The notes under the pieces: model-generated
Told to the model about the DNA's origin: nothing
What the model saw: the letters and a program-made list of their open reading frames with translations, nothing else
Database searches by the model: none
In this document: one piece after another, positions 1 to 5,814 of the stretch
Layout: each line of letters begins with the position of its first letter
Position numbering within the stretch: position 1 is the stretch's first letter
From: CAZDOD01 sp964506935
GTDB taxonomy: Bacteria; Desulfobacterota; Zymogenia; Zymogenales; Zymogenaceae
Reading direction: 5' to 3'
Assembly: GCA_964506935.1 (NCBI GenBank)
Contig: CAZDOD010000074.1
Span: 1 to 13,055 of the forward strand
DNA: 13,055 bases
Position numbers and translations under genes: made by a program

Positions 1-987
1 GATTATTTCGTCAGGCTCATCATATCCCAAAATGCGTACTGCTTCCTTACCGCAATATTTGATCTCCCCTTCTATGTGTATGAATACACCAACGGGGACG
101 CCATCTGCAATTACCCGAAATTTCTCCTCAGACCTCTTAAGCTCCTCCTCGGAGATCTTCCTCTTTGTGATGTCTCTGATCACCGTGACGATGTTTACCA
201 CTTTATCTCCTTCTAAGATCGGAATCTTTCTGGTCTCGGTAATAATACGTCTACCGCCTAGGAAATGCTCTTCTTCGGTTACTAGATCCTCGCCCGTTTC
301 CATAACAAGTCTATATTCATCCGCTATCTTTGCCGGCAAAAAAGGAAAGGCCTCAAATACATTACTTCCTACGGCATCTTCTAAATCGAGTCCAATATCT
401 TTCAACCAGTTTTTAAAGGATTCATTTATCAATGTGATATTGAGGTCACGATCCACCACGTGTATTGCATCCCCCATGTGATCCAGCACAAGGCGATGCC
501 GTAACTCAGACTCGGCGGCGCCTCTTAAGGCCCTCCGATATTCGGTGATATCTAAAAACGAGGAAACTATGCCGACAAAATTACCATACCTGTCCCTGAC
601 CTGGTTTTGAGCCGTAGAAATGTTGAAGGTAGATTTGTCCTTCTTTATACCGATGATTTCTCCTTCCCAATAACCTTTTTCAAAGAATGCCTTTCTCGCC
701 ATCATTTCTTCATCTGAACTCATTTTGTAGAAGAACTCGCGTGCGTTTCTTCCTATGACCTCCTCTTCATTATCATATCCCCACATCTTAACCACGGCAG
801 GATTAGCGTATCTTATGTTCAAGTCCCTATCGCCAATAACTATTCCCCCCAACGAATGCTCGACGGCCAGGGCTATTGCCGAGGCCTCCTCATCCTTGAC
901 TTTTCGGTCTATGAGCTCCTCAATAAGTTCATTGATCTCTTTTTTTAGGATTTCATTTTCATACCTGAGTCTTTCCAATTCATCCAT
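1..987 (-). CDS. Multi-PAS sensor protein, N-terminal part (C-terminus off window)
   Basis: This minus-strand frame is open from ATG 987 to base 1 (329 residues, no stop), so the 3' end is missing. Residues 1-38 are charged and look like a coiled coil. Three PAS-like units follow: about 40-150, ending in a PAC-type stretch with FLDITE; about 162-275, ending VIRDITKRK; and a third starting near 286 (SEEKFRVIADGVPVGVF) and cut by the window edge. No membrane segment or signal peptide is visible, so a cytoplasmic sensor is likely. Proteins of this build usually end in a histidine kinase or diguanylate cyclase; the output domain cannot be seen here. AAGGA lies 4 nt before the ATG. A second ATG at 992 is in another frame. 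The gene diverges from the methyltransferase at 1311 and a sigma70-like promoter precedes it. The ligand is unknown. Confidence 0.9.
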   Translation of the reverse strand, partial: MDELERLRYENEILKKEINELIEELIDRKVKDEEASAIALAVEHSLGGIVIGDRDLNIRYANPAVVKMWGYDNEEEVIGRNAREFFYKMSSDEEMMARKAFFEKGYWEGEIIGIKKDKSTFNISTAQNQVRDRYGNFVGIVSSFLDITEYRRALRGAAESELRHRLVLDHMGDAIHVVDRDLNITLINESFKNWLKDIGLDLEDAVGSNVFEAFPFLPAKIADEYRLVMETGEDLVTEEEHFLGGRRIITETRKIPILEGDKVVNIVTVIRDITKRKISEEELKRSEEKFRVIADGVPVGVFIHIEGEIKYCGKEAVRILGYDEPDEII

Positions 988-1022
988 GGCATCCTTCTTT
1001 CCCTAGAGAATTATTTGAAATT

Positions 1023-1051
1023 CTTATATCAAATATTCACCCTTAATTCAA
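1023..1051 (-). promoter_or_regulatory. Putative sigma70-type promoter of the PAS sensor gene
   Basis: Read on the minus strand there is TTGAAT (1051-1046), a 17-bp spacer, then TATAAG (1028-1023). These match 4/6 and 5/6 of the consensus hexamers. Transcription would start near 1016, giving a leader of about 30 nt that contains the AAGGA ribosome site. By-eye match only; the surrounding DNA is AT-rich, so chance matches are possible. Confidence 0.45.
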
Positions 1052-1229
1052 ACACTCTTTTTGTTTTAAAAGATAGTTTGTACAAAAAGATTTATTCATA
1101 TCCATAACAAAAAATGTTAGATATATTATCAATAACTACTATTATCGCTGAACTCTTCCTATAAAAAACCTCAATTATTTTCTATGTCCATGTTAGATGT
1201 GGTTTGGGTGATCCTCACCGATTTTTTAC

Positions 1230-1259
1230 TTGATTTGAATAAAAGGTAAAAGTTATAAT
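1230..1259 (+). promoter_or_regulatory. Putative sigma70-type promoter of the methyltransferase gene
   Basis: TTGATT (1230-1235), an 18-bp spacer and a perfect TATAAT (1254-1259). The predicted start near 1266 gives a leader of about 45 nt ending in a purine-rich ribosome site. The -10 is strong; the -35 matches 4/6. Confidence 0.5.
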
Positions 1260-1310
1260 TGTTTGGTGTAAAGAACGCTATATGTTAAAAAAGAGGGGCG
1301 GAGAGATTCT

Positions 1311-2060
1311 ATGCTAATGAAAGAGAAAATATTCTTCGAGATACATAATAACCTTCCAAGAGAAGAATCGGGGAGGGATAAATACACGAAAAAGGCCTTC
1401 CGGATGCTTCCGAGACTCAATAATCCTCACATATTAGATATCGGTTGCGGCACGGGGAGACCGACACTTGAGCTCGCGAAATTGAGTAAAGGAGAGATAA
1501 TAGGAATTGACATCCACCAACCTTTTTTGGATGAATTTGCAGGAGAGATCGAAAAGTCGGGGCTTTCGGATCGCGTCAAGGCGATAAATTGCTCCATGTT
1601 CGAGATGGATTTTCCCGAAAAAAGCTTCGACATCATCTGGGCCGAAGGGTCGATATATGTAATCGGCTTTGAGAGGAGCCTAAACGAGTGGAAAAGATTT
1701 CTTAAACCCGACGGATATCTAGCAGTCCATGACATGGTATGGTTACGTCCAAATCCCCCAAGCGAGATTTATGATTATTTAAAGAGGACTTATCCGGGGA
1801 TAAATACCGTCGAAGAGAATCTGAAACTGATTACTAAATGCGACTATGGCCTTATCGGATACTTTACTTTGCCCGAGGACGCCTGGTGGCTTGAGTATTA
1901 TTCACCACTCGAAAAGAGGATCGAAGTGCTCGGGAAAAAATATAGGAACGATCCAGAGGCGCTCAAAGTAATCGAAAGCGAAAAGGAGGAGATAGAGATG
2001 TACAAAAAGTACTACAAGTGGTATGGCTCGGTTTTTTTCGTTATGCAAAGGAGGAAATAA
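1311..2060 (+). CDS. Class I SAM-dependent methyltransferase
   Basis: Cytoplasmic methyltransferase of the Rossmann-fold class (Methyltransf_11/25 type). Motif I, ILDIGCGTG, is at residues 41-49. The acidic residue at the end of strand 2 is D67 (GIDIHQPF). FDIIW at 106-110 and LKPDGYL at 131-137 are the usual strand-4 and strand-5 region motifs. The C-terminal third is rich in Trp and Tyr (for example DAWWLEYY) and probably forms the substrate lid. At 249 residues the protein is full length. The substrate cannot be told from sequence; related proteins are annotated only as methyltransferases. GGAGAG sits 5 nt before ATG 1311. A second in-frame ATG at 1317 (MKEKIFFE) is a reasonable alternative start. 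The gene appears monocistronic, with the convergent coaE fusion gene ending at 2291. Confidence 0.9.
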   Translation: MLMKEKIFFEIHNNLPREESGRDKYTKKAFRMLPRLNNPHILDIGCGTGRPTLELAKLSKGEIIGIDIHQPFLDEFAGEIEKSGLSDRVKAINCSMFEMDFPEKSFDIIWAEGSIYVIGFERSLNEWKRFLKPDGYLAVHDMVWLRPNPPSEIYDYLKRTYPGINTVEENLKLITKCDYGLIGYFTLPEDAWWLEYYSPLEKRIEVLGKKYRNDPEALKVIESEKEEIEMYKKYYKWYGSVFFVMQRRK

Positions 2061-2105
2061 TAAGGGGAGGATTAAAAACCCATATTTCTCATAATCATTT
2101 TTGGA

Positions 2106-2151
2106 AGGGAGGGCTGAATCGTTGAAAACGAGGAAAACAGCCGGCTTCCCT
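2106..2151. other. Nested inverted repeat (hairpin) in the convergent spacer
   Basis: In the 230-bp spacer between two convergent genes, AGGGA (2106-2110) pairs with TCCCT (2147-2151) and GGCTG (2112-2116) with CAGCC (2138-2142). An inner TCGTT-GAA-AACGA hairpin occupies 2119-2131. There is no T-run directly after the stem on either strand, so it is not a textbook intrinsic terminator. It could still be a transcript-end structure for the methyltransferase or the coaE operon. The rest of 2061-2290 holds nothing I recognise. Confidence 0.4.
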
Positions 2152-2290
2152 CATATCATTCAATACGAAGCAACTTTATTATCACATTTCAACTGAATTT
2201 TTAAGACGGCCCTTTTTATCCCCAAATGGAAGCATATCCAAAATTTGAATGTGTGGAACTTGCTGATTTACCTTCATCTAAAAGCACAGA

Positions 2291-3712
2291 CTACATATTA
2301 CCCCTGATCTCTTTTTGAACCTTTTTCAGCTCTTCCCAGAGCTTTTCCACCTTGCTCTTGGTCTCCTCTATCGAACCCTCATTGTTGATTGTAAAATCGG
2401 CGTAGCTTAGCTTTTCCTCTATCGATAACTGGGAGGAAAGGATCGTCTCGGCCTCCTCCTCACTGATGCCATCCCTCTTAGCCAGACGTTTTCTCATTTC
2501 CTCTTGAGGAACGTAGACCACCATAATCTTGTGAAATAGATACTGTAGATTGAGCTCGATCAAAAGCGGGACGACCACCTGTATAATGGCGTTTGGATCT
2601 GCCTTTGTTATTTCATCCACCTGTTTTAGGAACTCCACCTCTATTTGCGGGTGGATAAAGCTCTCGAGCTTTTTTCTTTTAACCATATCCTTAAAGACGA
2701 TTCCCGAAAGCTTCTTTCGATCAAGTGTTTTATCTTTCTGCAGGATTTCTTCCCCAAAATAAGAAACTATCTGCTCCCATGCCGTTTTTCCGGGCTCGAC
2801 CACCTCCCTTGAGATGACGTCAAAATCAATGATCGGCGCTCCCAGCTCTTTTAACATATCGGCAACCGTCGTCTTTCCGCTTGCGACCCCACCCGTAACC
2901 CCCAGAAGGAGGCGGTTGTCTTTTCCCCTGAGGCCGTCGAGCATCTCGATGCCGCCGTAGGCCATTGGAAATGCCGAGGTGACGTCGAGCTCGGCCCCGG
3001 CATAGCTTATGGGATAGCGTATCCCCCTCCGATATAGGGTCTCCATACCTCTCAATGCCTTCTCCATCAACCTCGCGGGAACGGCCATGACCATATCTTC
3101 GTCTTGGGCGTGTCCGTATCGGCGCTCACCGTAGCACGGGATCGTGAGCGAAGGTTTCCCCGTCAGGTAGCATCTCGCTATGGCGTCCGAACAGGATGAC
3201 TCCCCGACACAGAAGAACTGCATCACCTCATAGTCCTCGAATTGTAAGGAGTTTATCAAGAGCATCATCTGGGCGGGATTGGCGTATATCAGGACGATAT
3301 CGGGCTCAAAAGGCTTGTAGACGAGGGGGGCAAGTGCCACGGCTTCATACTTCCCCAGGGGGATTTTTTGTATCGACTCTTCATATTTTTTCCCGTCTTT
3401 TCTCGTCTTTACCCAAACGATGCTTCTGAATGTACCGTCCTTCATCAGATCAGGGATGTCACACATCCCCAGAATCGAAGGACACAAGGGACCGAGGAAG
3501 TCATCGACGTCTGCACCCACCGTCCAGTCGAAGTTTCTAACAAGGGTGATCAGTTGACACAGCGTAACCTTGTGGCGAAGCCTTCGTATAAATGGGATCT
3601 CGTCGAGCGCTTCCTTTTTTTCGAGCATCTTCACCGCCACCGGAAATGATTTGAGCCTCATCAAGAGCTCAATTCTTCTGACGAGCTTTTCCCAGTCCAC
3701 CGTTTGTTTCAC
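2291..3712 (-). CDS. coaE: DUF169 domain fused to dephospho-CoA kinase (CoaE)
   Basis: Two-domain protein, 473 residues from the start chosen here. Residues 1 to about 256 match the DUF169 (ArCR) family of unknown function and are cysteine-rich (C52, C77, C84, C168, C174, C181, C193). Residues about 267-473 are a complete dephospho-CoA kinase, which phosphorylates the 3'-hydroxyl of dephospho-CoA in the last step of CoA synthesis. The P-loop GGVASGKT is at 274-281, followed by IIDFD (D296, D298), where most CoaE proteins have DAD. The HPQIE, VPLLIE, RDGISEEEA, SQL and ADFTINNEGS signatures follow. Start choice: the longest frame opens at TTG 3745 without a ribosome site, whereas GTG 3712 is preceded by AGAGGAAGGA at 6-nt spacing, so 3712 is preferred. 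The start lies 50 nt after the DUF2889-PHP gene, suggesting one operon. Whether DUF169 affects kinase activity is unknown. Confidence 0.9.
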   Translation of the reverse strand: MKQTVDWEKLVRRIELLMRLKSFPVAVKMLEKKEALDEIPFIRRLRHKVTLCQLITLVRNFDWTVGADVDDFLGPLCPSILGMCDIPDLMKDGTFRSIVWVKTRKDGKKYEESIQKIPLGKYEAVALAPLVYKPFEPDIVLIYANPAQMMLLINSLQFEDYEVMQFFCVGESSCSDAIARCYLTGKPSLTIPCYGERRYGHAQDEDMVMAVPARLMEKALRGMETLYRRGIRYPISYAGAELDVTSAFPMAYGGIEMLDGLRGKDNRLLLGVTGGVASGKTTVADMLKELGAPIIDFDVISREVVEPGKTAWEQIVSYFGEEILQKDKTLDRKKLSGIVFKDMVKRKKLESFIHPQIEVEFLKQVDEITKADPNAIIQVVVPLLIELNLQYLFHKIMVVYVPQEEMRKRLAKRDGISEEEAETILSSQLSIEEKLSYADFTINNEGSIEETKSKVEKLWEELKKVQKEIRGNM

Positions 3713-3762
3713 CTTTTTCCTCCTTCCTCTCTCGATCAATTCCAAAAATAGAGATTACAGTT

Positions 3763-4923
3763 CTAACCGTATTTTACTTTTTCCATAAATACCACGGGCG
3801 AAAAGTTCCCGTTTTTTAAGGCATCGACGAGATCTTTCTCACATTTGATCGCATCGAAAAACTGCGTTGCGTATACGCCCACCTCCGAGACATCGTGTGC
3901 ATCGCTACCACCGGTCGCCTTGATACCGAGGCCAAGGGCGACCTTCGAGGCGAAGTCGTTCTCCCTTTGTGTGACCTTCCCATTTAGGACTTCTATCGCG
4001 TCAACGAGCTTCAAGAGGGGCCTTTCCATGGCTTTTTCGGGAGTCAGCCCGATATCGCCGACGTTGAAGGTGAGAAATCCCCTGAAGGGGTGTGCAGCGA
4101 TCATAAAACCGCCCGCCTTTACGACTTCCTCTCTCAGGTCGTCAAGCTTTATGACACCCTTGATATCTGTGTCCATGCCGAAGACGAGCATATCCCCCTG
4201 ATCCGTGATGATTTCATTTCCCCTCAATATCAAAAATCCATGTCTCTGTCTCAATTCCTCCACGTCGTCAGATTTCCAGACATAATTATGGTCTGTGAGG
4301 CAGATGCCGTCAAGGCCTATCCTTTTTGCCTCGGAAATCAACTGGTTGACCTCAGCGGAGCTGCACGGCGACGCCGGAAAGGTATGCGTGTGTAAATCTA
4401 TTATAATCCCGCCCGGGCTTTTCTTCCTCTCCACCTCTTTTTGAATATTTTTACTTTGTGTGGACACTACTTCGCTCTGAGTAGACCGGGGGGCCGGAGG
4501 GTTTGAAGGTTTTTTCAATTTTCCGGCGAGAAATTCCTCAAATGTGAGCTCCGGATCTTCGGCCCTCTTGTCCTCCCACATCAAAAGCCACGCCGCCTCT
4601 TTAGCCGAGTGGCAGCACTCGAGTAGGAGGTTCGCATAATGCCGACACGCCTTACGACCGATAATCTTATGGACCTTTTGAGAAAATCCCTCTCCGATAC
4701 GAAAACCAACTGCCTCATCGAGAAACTGGTCAGACCTCGGGCACTCAGGGGTCGTCCACCTGTTCCACCTCCCATCGATGGAGATAATCTCGAGATCCGA
4801 CATCCTTACCTTGACATCGAGCTCCAGACTGTATACATCATCGTCGAGAATTCCAAAGACCATGAGCGTGTCGTGATCCATCCTCACGACTCTCACAAGC
4901 TTATTTCGCATATATTTCAGCAT
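3763..4923 (-). CDS. DUF2889 domain fused to a PHP-family metal-dependent phosphoesterase
   Basis: 386-residue two-domain protein without signal peptide or membrane segment. Residues about 5-115 resemble DUF2889 and include VGFRIGEGF (72-80) and the cluster C93-x-H95-x7-C103-C104-H105. A polar linker (about 135-170, with two STQS copies) leads to a C-terminal PHP domain. Its predicted metal ligands are all visible: D176, H178 and H180 in DLHTH; D211 and H212 in TDH; E237 in GNE; H278 in AHP; E311; D341 and H343 in GSDAH. PHP proteins of this type hydrolyse phosphate esters or nucleotides; the substrate is unknown. AGGAG lies about 11 nt before ATG 4923, and ATG at residue 5 is an alternative. 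The gene is second of three same-strand genes, 64 nt after a stand-alone DUF2889 gene and 50 nt before the DUF169-CoaE gene. Confidence 0.85.
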   Translation of the reverse strand: MLKYMRNKLVRVVRMDHDTLMVFGILDDDVYSLELDVKVRMSDLEIISIDGRWNRWTTPECPRSDQFLDEAVGFRIGEGFSQKVHKIIGRKACRHYANLLLECCHSAKEAAWLLMWEDKRAEDPELTFEEFLAGKLKKPSNPPAPRSTQSEVVSTQSKNIQKEVERKKSPGGIIIDLHTHTFPASPCSSAEVNQLISEAKRIGLDGICLTDHNYVWKSDDVEELRQRHGFLILRGNEIITDQGDMLVFGMDTDIKGVIKLDDLREEVVKAGGFMIAAHPFRGFLTFNVGDIGLTPEKAMERPLLKLVDAIEVLNGKVTQRENDFASKVALGLGIKATGGSDAHDVSEVGVYATQFFDAIKCEKDLVDALKNGNFSPVVFMEKVKYG

Positions 4924-4987
4924 CTTCTATAAATCTCCTTTCCCTCCCTCGCAATCACAAGATCTTCAAAAAAACCTAAGTCGCAAG

Positions 4988-5482
4988 CTATTCGGGCGGC
5001 TCAATCCCCTCCACGATGGGGCTTCCGGGTGCAAACGCCGCGCATCGGTTATATAATCTTATATTCGCCTTGACCATCTCGGTAAATAACTCATTTGTGA
5101 TCTCCTGGCCCTCCAAGCCTTTGAGCATATCCTTGTTCAAGGCAAGTATGATGCCGTGGCAGCATTCTTCAACCATGAACCTCAAATGCTTGCAGTCCGT
5201 CGATTCATCGAGAAGCCCCTTTATGATCTTAAGCATACCGGGGCCCACCCTGACACCGATGACCTTCTTTAGGGACTCGCCGAAATCGAGACATTCGGTT
5301 TTGAAGGTGCGACGAAGATCGGCCGTGGCACAGGTGATCTCGAGATCGGGAAGCTTGACCGTGATTTTGACCGTTGCATCCGTTAGGTTGTCTTGAAGGA
5401 GGCAGGTAGACTGGAGAGTCTCGTCATCGACCTTTTCGACGCTCGTACATCGGTTTCGCGAAAAACTAAGAACCTTCTGCAT
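4988..5482 (-). CDS. Stand-alone DUF2889-family protein
   Basis: 164-residue soluble protein, apparently a paralogue of the N-terminal domain of the next gene in the operon. Shared landmarks are a beta-rich first half ending in PDLEIT, an EC dipeptide (E63-C64), IGVRVGPGM (75-83) and C97-x-H99-x7-C107-C108-H109. The last 55 residues are helical and acidic, without a PHP domain. DUF2889 has no established function that I know of; the Cys/His cluster suggests metal or redox chemistry, which is inference. AGGAG lies 9 nt before ATG 5482. It is the first gene of the DUF2889, DUF2889-PHP, DUF169-CoaE series. Confidence 0.8.
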   Translation of the reverse strand: MQKVLSFSRNRCTSVEKVDDETLQSTCLLQDNLTDATVKITVKLPDLEITCATADLRRTFKTECLDFGESLKKVIGVRVGPGMLKIIKGLLDESTDCKHLRFMVEECCHGIILALNKDMLKGLEGQEITNELFTEMVKANIRLYNRCAAFAPGSPIVEGIEPPE

Positions 5483-5520
5483 TGTAAAAAACTCCTACTT
5501 TTCTATCCTACATGAATCAT

Positions 5521-5542
5521 CGATATATTTAGTGTAATATCG
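5521..5542. promoter_or_regulatory. Operator-like dyad CGATAT-N10-ATATCG
   Basis: Perfect 6-bp arms, CGATAT at 5521-5526 and ATATCG at 5537-5542, are separated by 10 bp, 38 bp upstream of ATG 5482. The geometry suits a dimeric DNA-binding protein just downstream of the candidate promoter. Arms this short and AT-rich could arise by chance. Confidence 0.3.
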
Positions 5543-5549
5543 TTACTTT

Positions 5550-5577
5550 AATATAGGCGGATACTGAAGACGGGCAA
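5550..5577 (-). promoter_or_regulatory. Weak promoter candidate for the DUF2889-coaE operon
   Basis: On the minus strand there is TTGCCC (5577-5572), a 16-bp spacer and TATATT (5555-5550). The hexamers match 4/6 and 5/6. A start near 5543 would place the dyad at 5521-5542 at the very beginning of the transcript. The spacing is slightly short and the match is by eye. Confidence 0.3.
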
Positions 5578-5699
5578 AAAAGGCCATATCTAATCACTAA
5601 AAATTCCAAAAGGCACAAGATCGCAAATTCTAAATAGCTCTTTTAGATTTCGTTTGTGTGATTATTGTGATCTTTAGATGCTATCAATATCGAATAAAA

Positions 5700-5777
5700 T
5701 GGTCGGGGTGAGAGGATTTGAACCTCCGACCCCCTGCTCCCAAAGCAGGTGCGCTAACCAGACTGCGCTACACCCCG
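5700..5777 (-). tRNA. tRNA-Pro (anticodon UGG), CCA encoded
   Basis: Read on the minus strand, the acceptor stem CGGGGTG pairs with CACCCCG, with C1-G72 as expected for bacterial tRNA-Pro. The D-arm stem is GCGC/GCGC. The anticodon arm is CCTGC-TTTGGGA-GCAGG with anticodon TGG. The T-arm is GGAGG-TTCAAAT-CCTCT, followed by discriminator A and an encoded CCA at 5702-5700. All four arms fold without mismatches apart from one G-T pair. UGG can read most or all proline codons. The gene lies 33 nt after the pcnB stop on the same strand, with its own promoter candidate overlapping that stop. No integrase gene is nearby. Confidence 0.97.
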
Positions 5778-5785
5778 TAGTCGAA

Positions 5786-5814
5786 ATTCTACTATCCCAT
5801 CGGATAAAAATCAA
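5786..5814 (-). promoter_or_regulatory. Putative promoter of tRNA-Pro overlapping the pcnB stop codon
   Basis: On the minus strand there is TTGATT (5814-5809), a 17-bp spacer and TAGAAT (5791-5786), matching 4/6 and 5/6. The -35 element overlaps the pcnB TGA stop (5813-5811). The predicted start is at about 5779, only 2-3 nt before the mature tRNA 5' end. The spacer also contains a short TATCC-N4-GGATA palindrome (5793-5806). Confidence 0.4.

Larger units (their letters stand above)
988..1310. other. Divergent intergenic region between PAS sensor and methyltransferase
   Basis: This is 323 bp of AT-rich DNA without a credible reading frame on either strand. It holds one promoter candidate for each flanking gene (1023-1051 minus, 1230-1259 plus). 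About 180 bp between them show no strong dyad, riboswitch-like fold or repeat that I could recognise. Confidence 0.7.

Noticed and set aside
32..1006. Plus-strand frames of 149 and 83 codons over the PAS region
   Set aside because: They are antisense to the continuous minus-strand PAS frame. Their products are Ser/Ile-rich without any recognisable domain.
2061..2290. Small gene in the convergent spacer
   Set aside because: All frames are short, lack ribosome sites and show no recognisable product.
4639..4932. Plus-strand 97-codon frame opposite the DUF2889-PHP gene
   Set aside because: Antisense shadow of a clearly conserved coding frame, with no ribosome site or family resemblance.
5700..5777. 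tRNA-Pro as an attachment site of an integrated element
   Set aside because: No integrase, no direct repeat of the tRNA 3' end in the window, and housekeeping genes on both sides.
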